Below, one piece after another: positions 1 through 6,946 of a DNA stretch of 15,076 bases (position 1 is the stretch's first letter; each line of letters starts with the position of its first letter). The stretch comes from JBECKR01 sp040235415 (lineage in GTDB: Bacteria; Acidobacteriota; Polarisedimenticolia; Polarisedimenticolales; Polarisedimenticolaceae). The DNA lies in contig JBECKR010000240.1 of assembly GCA_040235415.1 (NCBI GenBank), forward strand, positions 1-15,076. The letters are read 5' to 3'. The notes beneath the pieces were generated by a model, which saw only the letters and a program-made list of their open reading frames with translations, made no database searches and was not told the origin of the DNA. Both the position numbers and the translations under genes were made by a program.

Positions 1-1
1 C

Positions 2-616
2 CTCGAGCGCGAGGCGGACATCGCGCGCCAGGCCGCCGCGCCGGTCGAGGGCGGCGTCCACCCGATCGCGCTCCTGCGCGCGATCGACGCCGGCCTGCCG
101 GACGACGCGGTCGTGGTCGCCGACGGCGGCGATTTCGTTGCCACCGCGTCCTACGTCCTCTCCCCGCGGGGCCCGCTCGGCTGGCTCGACCCCGGACCGT
201 TCGGGACGCTCGGCGTCGGCGCCGGCTTCGCGCTCGCGGCGGCGCTGTCGCGGCCGGGCGCGGAGGTCTGGCTGCTGTGGGGCGACGGCTCCGCGGGGTA
301 CTCCCTGCAGGAGGTCGACACCTTCGTGCGGCACGCCCTGCCGGTGATCGCGGTCGTCGGCAACGACGCGGGCTGGACGCAGATCGCCCGCGACCAGGTC
401 CGGATCCTGGACGACGACGTCGCCACGGTGCTGCGCCCGACCGACTACGAGCGGGTGGCGGAGGGTTGGGGCGGCGCCGGCGCGCGCATCGACGGTCCGG
501 AGGACGTCCCGGCCGCGCTCGAGCGAGCGCGCGCCGCGTCGCGCCGCGGTCTCCCGGTCGTGATCAACGCCCGCATCGCGCGGACCACGTTCCGCGAGGG
601 CTCGATCTCGATCTGA
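2..616 (+). CDS. ThDP-dependent enzyme, ILVBL/2-hydroxyacyl-CoA lyase-like, C-terminal part (5' truncated)
   Basis: The reading frame is open from base 2 to the stop at 614-616, so about 204 C-terminal residues are present and the start lies outside the window. This is the C-terminal ThDP-binding domain of the acetolactate synthase superfamily. The GDGS motif at 284-295, followed some 25 residues later by GND, is the Mg/ThDP-binding signature, here with ND in place of the usual NN. The stretches PRGPLGWLDPG, FGTLGVGAGFAL, VRHALPVIAVVGNDAGWTQI and the closing FREGSISI match what I remember of human ILVBL (HACL2), more closely than catabolic acetolactate synthase. The expected reaction is cleavage of a 2-hydroxyacyl-CoA to formyl-CoA and an aldehyde, or a related ThDP carboligation or decarboxylation; the exact substrate cannot be read from this part. 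The next gene starts 66 bp downstream. I am confident of the superfamily, less so of the subfamily. Confidence 0.88.
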   Translation, partial: LEREADIARQAAAPVEGGVHPIALLRAIDAGLPDDAVVVADGGDFVATASYVLSPRGPLGWLDPGPFGTLGVGAGFALAAALSRPGAEVWLLWGDGSAGYSLQEVDTFVRHALPVIAVVGNDAGWTQIARDQVRILDDDVATVLRPTDYERVAEGWGGAGARIDGPEDVPAALERARAASRRGLPVVINARIARTTFREGSISI

Positions 617-627
617 CCCGGGCCCGC

Positions 628-656
628 TTGACAACGCCTCCGGCCGTCACGACATT
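628..656 (+). promoter_or_regulatory. Candidate sigma-70-type promoter for the FHA gene
   Basis: A perfect -35 hexamer TTGACA (628-633) is followed after 17 bp by GACATT (651-656), a weak -10 with 3 of 6 consensus bases. It lies just after the stop of the preceding gene. Transcription from it would begin near 663, which fits translation from the ATG at 683 rather than the ATG at 662. Confidence 0.4.
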
Positions 657-670
657 GCGCGATGTTCCCC

Positions 671-676
671 GGGAGG
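671..676 (+). promoter_or_regulatory. Ribosome binding site deciding the FHA gene start
   Basis: GGGAGG lies 6 nt before the ATG at 683. The earlier in-frame ATG at 662 has no comparable site, so 683 is the better start. Confidence 0.6.
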
Positions 677-682
677 ACCGCG

Positions 683-1057
683 ATGCCCGAGACGAAGACC
701 GAGAAACGCAAGATCCGGCGCCCGCCGTTCGGCGCACCGCACGTTCTCGTTCTCGCCGTGGTGGACGGCGAGGAGCCTTTCCCGGTGCATCGCGTGTCGC
801 GTCAGGAGACGATCGTCGGGCGCGGCGACGAAGCCGACTTCCGGATCGACGACGACGAGATCAGCAATCGGCACTGCCTTGTCCGCGCGGACGGGCCGGT
901 CGTGACCTTGACCGACCTCGACAGCACCAACGGCACGCGCCTCAACGGGCGGGCGATGAAGGGCGGCGTGGCGCAGCGCCTGCGTCACCTCGACGAGATC
1001 GCGCTCGGGGGCACGCGGCTGTTCGTCCTCGCCGGAACGCACAAGCCGCGCGACTGA
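683..1057 (+). CDS. Single FHA-domain protein
   Basis: This is a 124-residue protein consisting of a basic N-terminal tail (KTEKRKIRR, residues 4-13) and one forkhead-associated (FHA) domain, residues about 21-118. The FHA hallmarks are all present: GR at 46-47, SNRH at 61-64, and LDSTNGT at 79-85, with the Asn that contacts phosphopeptide. FHA domains bind phosphothreonine peptides, so this is probably a cytoplasmic adaptor for Ser/Thr-kinase signalling. There is no signal peptide, membrane segment or second domain. The start at 683 is chosen from its GGGAGG site; an in-frame ATG at 662 would add seven residues. Its own promoter candidate lies at 628-656. A Ser/Thr kinase is encoded on the other strand about 2.6 kb away (3654-6296) and is a possible but unproven partner. 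Confidence 0.88.
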   Translation: MPETKTEKRKIRRPPFGAPHVLVLAVVDGEEPFPVHRVSRQETIVGRGDEADFRIDDDEISNRHCLVRADGPVVTLTDLDSTNGTRLNGRAMKGGVAQRLRHLDEIALGGTRLFVLAGTHKPRD

Positions 1058-1073
1058 GCCGGTGGGTTCGCGC

Positions 1074-1079
1074 TAGAAT
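1074..1079 (+). promoter_or_regulatory. Possible -10 element upstream of the MBL-fold gene
   Basis: TAGAAT (one mismatch to TATAAT) lies in the 62-bp gap before the ATG at 1120. No convincing -35 hexamer is seen 16-18 bp upstream, so it is weak as a promoter on its own. Confidence 0.25.
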
Positions 1080-1119
1080 TCCGTTCCGGTCGCGGGACGA
1101 CCGACGCGGGACGGGCATC

Positions 1120-2184
1120 ATGGCGACCATCGGCGCGTACGAGGCGGACCATCGCGGCCGTCCGAGGAGCGTCGCCGAGATCGTGACCTCCGCGGGCACC
1201 CGCATCTACTTGCTCCCGGTCGAGACCTTCGGGGGCCACGTCAACAACCTCTATCTCGTCGACGACGCCGAGCGCCCGGTGTTGTTCGACGTCGGGACGA
1301 TGCGTTCGGACGCCGAGCTCGACCGCCGCCTCGAGGAGGCGCGCGAGCGCTTCGGCGTACGGACCCGCGTCGGCGATCTCGCCGAGGTCGTCGTCAGCCA
1401 CGCCCACGTCGACCACTACGGCAACGCCGGACGGTTCCGCCGCGAGCGCGTCCCGATCACGATCCACGAGCTCGACGCCCGCGTTCTCGAGGGGTTCCAG
1501 GAGCGGCTCGTGCTCGCGGCGCGCGATCTCGGCGTGTTCCTGCTGCGCTCGGGGATGGACCGCGACGCGGCCGTGGACCTGACCGCGCTGTACCGCAGCG
1601 GGAAAACGCTGTTCCAGGACCTCGCGCCGGACCGCCGCGTCGGCGACGGCGACGTCGTCGGCCCGGGCTGGAAGCTCCTGCACGTCCCGGGGCACTGTCC
1701 GGGGATGGTCTGCATGGCGGTCGACGACGTCGTGCTGACGGCCGACCAGCTGCTCTCGCGGATCACGCCGGTCCAGAGCCCGCAGTCGATCACGCCGCAC
1801 ACCGGACTCGAGAACTACCTGCGCTCGCTCGAGCGGCTGCGTCGCTTCGGCTCCTTCGCGGTCGGGCTGGGGGCGCACGAGGCGCCGATCCGCGACGTCG
1901 TCGCCCGCATCGACGAGACCCGCGCGCACCACGCCGAGCGCCTCGAGCGCGTCCGCGCGCTGTGTCGCGAGGAGCCGCGCACCGTCGCGGAACTCTCGCT
2001 CGCGATGTTCGGCCGCCAGCGAGGCTACGGCATCCTCCTGGCCCTCATCGAGGCCGGCGCGCACGTCGAGTACCTCCACGAGCACGGCCTCCTCGCGGTC
2101 GCGAACCTCGACGACGCCGCGGCCCGCTTCGACGCGCCGGTGCGCTACCGCGCGACGGAGCCTCCGGAGCGGCGGGCGGACTGA
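1120..2184 (+). CDS. MBL-fold metallo-hydrolase with C-terminal helical domain
   Basis: This 354-residue protein has a metallo-beta-lactamase fold in residues about 25-255. The metal ligands are clear: HAHVDH (94-99), His192 in HVPGHCPG (188-195), Asp209 in LTADQLL, and His253 in GAHEAP. This is the usual glyoxalase II-like set for two zinc or iron ions. Residues about 260-325 form an Arg/Glu-rich helical tail followed by a segment like the winged-helix tail of LACTB2-type proteins (EEPRTVAELSLAMFG). The substrate is unknown; thioester, lactone and other hydrolyses are all possible. There is no signal peptide, so it is probably cytoplasmic. The start follows a weak site (GGGA, 1108-1111). The gene ends 7 bp from the convergent thioesterase gene. 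Family assignment is firm, function open. Confidence 0.9.
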   Translation: MATIGAYEADHRGRPRSVAEIVTSAGTRIYLLPVETFGGHVNNLYLVDDAERPVLFDVGTMRSDAELDRRLEEARERFGVRTRVGDLAEVVVSHAHVDHYGNAGRFRRERVPITIHELDARVLEGFQERLVLAARDLGVFLLRSGMDRDAAVDLTALYRSGKTLFQDLAPDRRVGDGDVVGPGWKLLHVPGHCPGMVCMAVDDVVLTADQLLSRITPVQSPQSITPHTGLENYLRSLERLRRFGSFAVGLGAHEAPIRDVVARIDETRAHHAERLERVRALCREEPRTVAELSLAMFGRQRGYGILLALIEAGAHVEYLHEHGLLAVANLDDAAARFDAPVRYRATEPPERRAD

Positions 2185-2191
2185 GTCGCGC

Positions 2192-2590
2192 TCAGCGGGC
2201 GCGATCGAGGACGTGGCGGTCCGGAACGTGGCAGCGGAACGCGCCTTCGAGCACGACGTCGGCGCCGCGCCGGACGACGACCCGAACCTCGCGCCGCCGC
2301 CCGTCGGCGCGCTCCACGCTCGCGTCCGCCTCGAGTCGGTCCCCGACGACGACCGGCTCGAGGAAGCGCACCTCCGCGTCGACCAGGACCACGTTGGGGT
2401 CGTTGACCGCGAGCATCGCGGCGTGGTCCGCGAGCCCGAACGCGAACCCGCCGTGGACCAGCCCGCGGGCGTCGGCCGCCATGACCGGGACGGCGTCGAG
2501 CGCGACGCGGGCGCGTCCCGGCGAGAGGTCCGCGGGTCGGCCGCACAGCTCTTGCGAGATGGCGAGGTGGGTGCGGGGCTCGATCGGCAC
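2192..2590 (-). CDS. PaaI-like hotdog-fold thioesterase
   Basis: This 132-residue protein has the hotdog fold of small acyl-CoA thioesterases. The motif GLVHGGFAFGLADHAAMLAVN (about residues 43-63) is the family signature: the HGG loop binds the substrate and the following helix carries the likely catalytic acid (Asp in LADH). VEVRFLEPVVVGDRL-like sequence after it is the typical next strand pair (here DAEVRFLEPVVVGD). The start is a GTG at 2590, preceded by GGAGG with 8 nt spacing; no ATG fits, and the frame continues open upstream only as noncoding shadow of the neighbouring gene. Expected role is hydrolysis of acyl-CoA thioesters in the cytoplasm; the physiological acyl group is unknown. 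It lies 47 bp after the lytic transglycosylase gene on the same strand, so the two could share a transcript, although their functions are unrelated. Confidence 0.85.
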   Translation of the reverse strand: MPIEPRTHLAISQELCGRPADLSPGRARVALDAVPVMAADARGLVHGGFAFGLADHAAMLAVNDPNVVLVDAEVRFLEPVVVGDRLEADASVERADGRRREVRVVVRRGADVVLEGAFRCHVPDRHVLDRAR

Positions 2591-2598
2591 GACGTCGT

Positions 2599-2603
2599 CC
2601 TCC
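2599..2603 (-). promoter_or_regulatory. Ribosome binding site deciding the thioesterase GTG start
   Basis: On the minus strand GGAGG occupies 2603-2599, followed by 8 nt and the GTG at 2590-2588. It is the only good site near the start of the hotdog domain. Confidence 0.55.
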
Positions 2604-2637
2604 GTCCGGAGCGACAGTGTACCGCCGGGGTCGATCC

Positions 2638-3318
2638 TCAGCCGCGCTCCAGGACCCACGCGGCGCGGCGCGCGTCGAGCTCGCGGTACAGCGCGAGGAC
2701 GTCGTCCGCGTAGCGGCTCCCTCCGAGCGAGCCGTCGCGCATCTGGCGCCGCAGGCGGGTCGGGCCGCGGTGGTAGGCCATCAGCGCGAGCCGGACGTCC
2801 CCTTGGAACGCGCCGAGCAGCTCGCTGAAGTAGCGGATCCCGAGCCGGACGTTGAGCTCCGGAGTGTGGAGGGTCTCGACGCCGGTCCATGCGACCTCGC
2901 CGCGCTCGGCGACGTCGGCCGCCACGAACGGCCGGAGCTGCATGAGGCCGACCGCGCCGGCGTAGCTCACGGCGTTGCTGCGGAAGGAGCTCTCGCGGGC
3001 GACGATCGCGCACACGAGCAAGGGGTCGACGTTCGCGGCGATCGACTCGGAGTGGATCGTCTGCGCGACGTGTCGGACGGCGTCGTCGTCCCAGTCCGGG
3101 CGGTGTCGGCGGACGAGCCGCAGGATCGTGGCGCGCTCGGCGCGAAGCTCGGCGACGCGGCGGGCGTGCGGCGCGAGGGCGCCCGCGTCGGCGCGGGCCG
3201 ACGACGACGCGCGATCGACGCCCGACGAGCGCAGCGCGGCGACGCCGCAGGCGAGCGTGGAACCGACCAGGACGAGCGTCGAGAGGACGACCAGGCGCGA
3301 AGGTCTTCGGGCGGCCAT
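2638..3318 (-). CDS. SLT-type lytic transglycosylase, membrane-anchored or secreted
   Basis: This 226-residue protein begins with a basic N-terminus and a hydrophobic segment (residues about 9-29) that acts as a signal or membrane anchor. An SLT (GH23) domain spans about residues 90-190. Glu109 in ARESSF is the expected catalytic acid; GLMQL (124-128) and the AYxxGP block (AYHRGP, 181-186) follow in the usual order. The last block normally reads AYNAG, so His183 replaces the Asn. Enzymes of this family cleave the MurNAc-GlcNAc bond of peptidoglycan with formation of 1,6-anhydroMurNAc, in the periplasm. A GGAGGG site lies 10 nt before the ATG at 3318. The Cys24 in STLACG resembles a lipobox only loosely. 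The specific physiological role is unknown. It is upstream of the thioesterase gene on the same strand. Confidence 0.88.
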   Translation of the reverse strand: MAARRPSRLVVLSTLVLVGSTLACGVAALRSSGVDRASSSARADAGALAPHARRVAELRAERATILRLVRRHRPDWDDDAVRHVAQTIHSESIAANVDPLLVCAIVARESSFRSNAVSYAGAVGLMQLRPFVAADVAERGEVAWTGVETLHTPELNVRLGIRYFSELLGAFQGDVRLALMAYHRGPTRLRRQMRDGSLGGSRYADDVLALYRELDARRAAWVLERG

Positions 3319-3479
3319 CGTGTCGCGTCCCTCCGTGCGTTCGGTCCGAAACGGGCCTCACGCGCTCTCACGGTGTTGCAACCACGATGCCGATTCCGTG
3401 ATCGTATCCGCGGCGCTCGCAGGTTGGGCGCTTCCGGTCCTCCCGGACACGAGCCGGACCCGGCCCGTGCCATATCGAC

Positions 3480-3499
3480 GCTCGACGAAATCGTCGAGC
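3480..3499. repeat. Perfect inverted repeat, 9-bp arms with 2-nt centre
   Basis: The left arm GCTCGACGA (3480-3488) is followed by AA and the right arm TCGTCGAGC (3491-3499), which are exact reverse complements. The half-site CTCGACGA is repeated at 3532-3539. Such a symmetric site suits a dimeric regulator or an mRNA hairpin; there is no T-run, so it is not a standard intrinsic terminator. It sits about 160 bp upstream of the transglycosylase start. Confidence 0.6.
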
Positions 3500-3502
3500 C
3501 GG

Positions 3503-3512
3503 CAAGCGCTTG
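3503..3512. repeat. 10-bp perfect palindrome
   Basis: CAAGCGCTTG is self-complementary and lies 4 bp from the larger inverted repeat. Part of it (CAAGCGC) recurs in the direct repeat at 3558-3566. Short palindromes arise by chance in GC-rich DNA, so function is uncertain. Confidence 0.4.
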
Positions 3513-3653
3513 AGCGCGCGGGAGTTTTCGACTCGACGAGAAGCATTCGGCGGGGTCGGCAAGCGCACGGTGTCGCGATTACGGAGCGAGGCCGCGACGA
3601 CACGCCGTGACGCACCGGGGTGACAGCCTGTCGCAGCGCGCCTGTCGAGCCGG

Positions 3654-6296
3654 TCAAGATGGCCGATCGTCGAGCGCGCTTCGCGCCCGCTCGAGGTCCG
3701 CCTCGATCTCCCGGAGGAGCGGATCGTCCGGGGCGAGCGCGGCGCGTCGCAACTCGATCGCCCGCTCGAGCGGCGCGATCGCCGACGCCGGGGTGCCGCG
3801 GTCGAGCGCGACCCGTCCGAGTCCGTGCAGGCCGAGCGCGATCTCGACGTCGTCCGGCCCCCTCGCGTTCTCCGCGATCGCGGCCGAGCGCCGGAACAGC
3901 CGCTCGGCCTCGGCGAGGCGGCGAAGCCGGCGGTTCATCTCGCCCTCGAGCGCGACGGTCGCGACGAGCCGGGGATGGTCGCTTCCGAGCACCGCGGACC
4001 GGATCGCGTTCATGCGGTGCTGCGCGGCGAGCGCGTCCTCGATCCGGTCGTGCCGCCAGTACAGCAGGGCGAGCTTCCCGAGCGCGTGCGACACCGCGAT
4101 GTGGTCCGGTCCGAGCGTCCGCTCGCGCATCTCGACGGTGCGCAGGTGCAGGCGCTCCGCGTCGTCGACGCGGCCCTCGAGCTCGTAGAGGTAGGCGATG
4201 TTGCTCAGCACCTGCACGACCTGGTCGTGCTCCTCTCCGAACGCGCGCGTGAGGATCGCGAGGGCCTCGTCGTACAGCTCCTCGGACTCGGCGAGTCGTT
4301 CGTGGCGCGTCAGGAGGGTCGCGAGGTTCTGGAGGTTCATCGCGAGGTCCGGGTGGTCGCGCGGCAACGTCCTGCGCTGGATCGCGATCGCGCGGCGCAA
4401 CAGCGGCTCGGACTCGTCGAGCCGCCCCGCCTGGAGCAGCGTCACGGCGAGGTTCGACAGCACCTCCACGGCGCGGGCCGATTCGGGACCCTCGGAGCGC
4501 TGGTAGACGGCGAGGGCGCGGCGGAAGAGCGGCTCGGCGTCGTCGAGCTCGCCGCGCGCGAAGAGCACGGAGGCGACGTCGTTGAGCGACTCGCCGACCG
4601 CGGGGGCGTCGGCGCCGAGACGGGTCTCGCGGATCGCCAGGGCCTGACGGTGCAGCGTCTCGGCCTCGTCGAGCCGGCTCGTCAGCATCCGGAGCGTCCC
4701 GAGCGCCGCCAGGCTCTCCGCGATCTCGGGCGAGCCGGGGGGGAGGTTCGCGCGCCGCGAGCGCAGCGCGTCCGTCAGCAGCGGCTCCGCGTCGTCGTAC
4801 AGACCGAGACTGCGGTACACCTTGCCGATCGCGAGCATCAGCCGCGCCTGCGTCAGGGGGCGGTCGTCGAGCTCGCGCCGCACGCGAGCCGCCCCGGCCT
4901 CCAAGAGCTCGCGCGCCGTGATGGTGCGTCCCCGCGCGCGGCTCGGGTCCGAGACCTCGAAGAGCCCCGTCAGGAAGGTCGCGAGCTCGTTCAGCTCGTC
5001 GCGGGCCTGCTCCACCTGGCGCAGCGCCTCGAGCGCGCGGTCGCGCTCGCGCGACACCCGGACGACGTGAACCGCGACGAGCCCGCCGAGGACGGCGAGC
5101 GCGGTGACCGCCGTGCCGAACGCCAGCTTGTGGCGCGCGACGAGCTTCGAGAGCCGGTAGGAGAGCGTGTCGGACCGCGCCGCGACCGGACGGCCGTCGA
5201 GGTGCCGCTCGACGTCGTCGACGAGCTGAGCGACCGTGCCGTAGCGCCGCTCGGGCTCCTTCCGCAGCGCCTTGAGGAGGATGTTGTCGAGGTCGCCCCG
5301 GAGCGCCCGTCGCCGCCGCTCGGGAATGGCGCGGCTCGCGCTCGGGCGGGTCGGGTCGCGCTCGAGGATCGCGCGCGCGATCTCGCCGGGCGCGGTCCCG
5401 TCGACGCGGTACGGCAGCGCGCCGGTCAGCAGGACGTACAGCAGCACGCCGAGCTGGTAGACGTCCGAGACCGTCGTGACGGCGGCGCCGGCCAGCTGCT
5501 CCGGGCTGGCGTATGCCGGCGTCATGAAGCGCATCCGGGTGCCCGTCACGGTCTGCTCGGCGCCGTCGCCCTCGACGAGCTTCGCGATTCCGAAGTCGAG
5601 CAGCTTGGGGTGGCCCTCGCGCGTCACGAGGATGTTGGACGGCTTGATGTCGCGATGGACGACCAGGTTGCGGTGGGCGTAGTCCACCGCTCGGGCCACC
5701 CGCAGGAACAGCCGCAGGCGCTCCGCGACGCCGAGCCCGCGGCCGTCGCAGTAGCGGTCGATCGGCTCGCCCTCGACGTACTCCATGACGAAGTACGGGC
5801 GTCCGTCCGGTGTGACGCCGCCGTCGAGCAGCCGCGCGAGGTCCGGATGCCGCGCGAGAGCGAGGATCTGCCGCTCCTGCCCGAAGCGCCGGACGACCTC
5901 GTCGGTGTCGGTTCCGCGCTTGACGACCTTGAGCGCGACGGTCTGCTCGAACGCCCCGTCGGCGCGCTCCGCGCGGTACACCACCGCCATGCCCCCGCGG
6001 CCGATCTCGTCCACGATCCGCCAGCGGCCGACGATCGCGCCCTCGAGGGTCGCGGCGTCCTCGGGACTCTCGCCGTTCAGAAACCGCTCGAGCAGCGTGG
6101 AGCGGACCGCCGCGCCCGGCCTCAGGAAGCTCGGATCCGTCCGCGCCTCGGCGAGGAGGCGATCGAGCAGGCGGCGCAACTCCGCGTCCGCGCCGCACTC
6201 GCGGTCGAGGAACGCGGCGCGCTCGCCGTCCTCGAGCTCGAGGGCGGCCTCGAGCAGGCGATCGGCCCGGTCGAAAAGCTCACCGTCGAGGGGCAT
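3654..6296 (-). CDS. Membrane-anchored Ser/Thr protein kinase with TPR-rich C-terminal half
   Basis: This 880-residue protein has a Hanks-type kinase domain at about residues 93-370: glycine loop GRGGMAVV (99-106), ATP-binding Lys123, catalytic HRDIKPSN (214-221, Asp216), DFG (234-236) and SPEQ (264-267). All catalytic residues are present, so the kinase should be active. A hydrophobic segment (about 391-412) is the likely single membrane span. Beyond about residue 480 are tandem TPR-like repeats of roughly 40 residues, with recurring LxEAExLxRRALAI-type units, suited to protein-protein interaction, probably outside the membrane. The N-terminal 90 residues resemble the acidic, helical leader of this kinase subfamily. 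It starts 16 bp inside the end of the sigma gene (overlap 6280-6296) and so is probably translationally coupled to it. A GGAGG site lies close to the ATG. The stimulus and substrates are unknown; the FHA protein at 683-1057 is a possible reader. Confidence 0.93.
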   Translation of the reverse strand: MPLDGELFDRADRLLEAALELEDGERAAFLDRECGADAELRRLLDRLLAEARTDPSFLRPGAAVRSTLLERFLNGESPEDAATLEGAIVGRWRIVDEIGRGGMAVVYRAERADGAFEQTVALKVVKRGTDTDEVVRRFGQERQILALARHPDLARLLDGGVTPDGRPYFVMEYVEGEPIDRYCDGRGLGVAERLRLFLRVARAVDYAHRNLVVHRDIKPSNILVTREGHPKLLDFGIAKLVEGDGAEQTVTGTRMRFMTPAYASPEQLAGAAVTTVSDVYQLGVLLYVLLTGALPYRVDGTAPGEIARAILERDPTRPSASRAIPERRRRALRGDLDNILLKALRKEPERRYGTVAQLVDDVERHLDGRPVAARSDTLSYRLSKLVARHKLAFGTAVTALAVLGGLVAVHVVRVSRERDRALEALRQVEQARDELNELATFLTGLFEVSDPSRARGRTITARELLEAGAARVRRELDDRPLTQARLMLAIGKVYRSLGLYDDAEPLLTDALRSRRANLPPGSPEIAESLAALGTLRMLTSRLDEAETLHRQALAIRETRLGADAPAVGESLNDVASVLFARGELDDAEPLFRRALAVYQRSEGPESARAVEVLSNLAVTLLQAGRLDESEPLLRRAIAIQRRTLPRDHPDLAMNLQNLATLLTRHERLAESEELYDEALAILTRAFGEEHDQVVQVLSNIAYLYELEGRVDDAERLHLRTVEMRERTLGPDHIAVSHALGKLALLYWRHDRIEDALAAQHRMNAIRSAVLGSDHPRLVATVALEGEMNRRLRRLAEAERLFRRSAAIAENARGPDDVEIALGLHGLGRVALDRGTPASAIAPLERAIELRRAALAPDDPLLREIEADLERARSALDDRPS

Positions 6297-6876
6297 CGTC
6301 CTCCGCCCCGGGTCCGCCTCTCCGTAGTTCTTCCTTGAGCCAGGCGCGCGCTCGAAGCCAATCGCGCTGGGCCGTGCGGAGCGACACGCCCAGCGCGGTC
6401 GCGGTCTCGTCCTCGCTCAGGCCGGCGAAGAACCGGCACTCGACGACGCGCGCGAGTCGCTCGTTGCGCTCGGCGAGCCGCGTGAGCGCGCGGTCGATCT
6501 CGATCAGATGCTCGGCCTGCTCGTCGACCGCGATGCGGTCCTCCTCGAGCGTCACCGGGCGTTCGCCGCCGCCGCGCTTCGCCGCCGCGCGGCGCCGCGC
6601 GTACGAGATCGCGATCTGCCGCATCGCGACCGCTGCCACCGCCAGGAAATGCCCGCGATCCTCCCACGACGCCCGCGTCTGGTCCACGAGTCGCAGCCAG
6701 GCCTCGTGCACCAGGCCGGTCGTGTTCAACGTCCGGCCCGGACGGCCGCGCCCCAGCTGCCGACGCGCGATCCGCCGGAGATCGGCGTAGACCAAGGGGA
6801 CCAGGCGGTCGAACGCCTCGCGATCCCCGGCGCGGAACGCGACGAGAAGACGTGTGACGTCCCCGGGCACGGTCAC
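6280..6876 (-). CDS. ECF-type RNA polymerase sigma factor
   Basis: This is a 198-residue sigma-70-family protein with region 2 at about residues 15-100 (including NTTGLVHEAWLRL and GHFLAVAAVAMRQI, hallmarks of the TIGR02999-like group) and region 4 at about 127-185, with the helix-turn-helix GLSEDETATALGVSLRTAQRDWLRARAW. No region 3 or regulatory fused domain is seen. It should direct RNA polymerase to a dedicated promoter set. The start is taken as the GTG at 6876, preceded by GGGGGA with 7 nt spacing; an in-frame GTG at 6897 would add seven residues but lacks a Shine-Dalgarno-like site. No anti-sigma gene is adjacent; instead the stop overlaps the kinase start by 17 bp, as in lineages where kinase signalling is thought to control this sigma type. 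The gene is divergent from the glgX operon. Confidence 0.93.
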   Translation of the reverse strand: MTVPGDVTRLLVAFRAGDREAFDRLVPLVYADLRRIARRQLGRGRPGRTLNTTGLVHEAWLRLVDQTRASWEDRGHFLAVAAVAMRQIAISYARRRAAAKRGGGERPVTLEEDRIAVDEQAEHLIEIDRALTRLAERNERLARVVECRFFAGLSEDETATALGVSLRTAQRDWLRARAWLKEELRRGGPGAEDDAPRR

Positions 6877-6883
6877 GTGCAAG

Positions 6884-6889
6884 TCCCCC
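6884..6889 (-). promoter_or_regulatory. Ribosome binding site deciding the sigma gene GTG start
   Basis: On the minus strand GGGGGA (6889-6884) stands 7 nt before the GTG at 6876. The alternative GTG at 6897 has only a GATCG repeat upstream. Confidence 0.45.
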
Positions 6890-6899
6890 GAATCCACCG

Positions 6900-6925
6900 C
6901 GATCGATCGATCCTAGCAGCGATCG
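6900..6925. repeat. CGATCG repeats in the sigma/glgX divergent region
   Basis: Three CGATCG palindromes start at 6900, 6904 (overlapping, giving GATCGATCGATC at 6901-6912) and 6920. They lie in the 5' region of the sigma gene, opposite the glgX promoter. A minus-strand TAGGAT (positions 6910-6915) lies within them and could be the sigma gene -10 box, but I find no good -35. Dam-type methylation or a regulator site is conceivable; chance is also possible. Confidence 0.4.
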
Positions 6926-6946
6926 GTCCCGCGGGGGTGAGCGAAA

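Larger units (their letters stand above)
3319..3653. other. 335-bp intergenic stretch without a gene
   Basis: No frame here shows coding character: the open frames crossing it are shadows of the adjacent genes. It lies downstream of the kinase stop and upstream of the lytic transglycosylase start, both minus-strand. It contains a palindrome at 3480-3499, a 10-bp palindrome at 3503-3512, a 9-bp direct repeat GGCAAGCGC (3501-3509 and 3558-3566), and a third copy of the CTCGACGA half-site at 3532-3539. No T-rich terminator and no convincing minus-strand promoter for the transglycosylase were found. Confidence 0.7.

Noticed and set aside
662..682. ATG at 662 as start of the FHA gene
   Set aside because: No Shine-Dalgarno-like site precedes it and it lies at the predicted transcription start; the ATG at 683 has GGGAGG 6 nt upstream.
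985..2085. 366-codon minus-strand open frame opposite the MBL-fold gene
   Set aside because: The plus-strand frame carries the full metal-ligand set HxHxDH and downstream His residues; the antisense frame has none.
2181..2195. CTGAG-TCGCG-CTCAG inverted repeat spanning both convergent stop codons
   Set aside because: A 5-bp stem with no T-run is too weak to call a terminator; the two TGA stops facing each other create much of the symmetry by themselves.
3240..3260. Lipoprotein signal in the transglycosylase (STLACG)
   Set aside because: Position -3 is Thr and -2 is Leu, which does not fit the usual lipobox; I call it only a signal or anchor.
2591..3361. Upstream extension of the thioesterase frame to about 389 codons
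   Set aside because: The extra part overlaps the transglycosylase gene on the same strand, is Arg/Pro-rich shadow sequence, and the GTG at 2590 has its own GGAGG site.
3600..3653. Terminator after the kinase gene
   Set aside because: Only short inverted repeats (such as GACAG-C-CTGTC near 3622) are present, without a T-tract on the minus strand.
3825..6338. 837-codon plus-strand open frame opposite the kinase
   Set aside because: The kinase frame has all catalytic motifs and TPR repeats; the opposite frame has biased composition and no recognisable domain.
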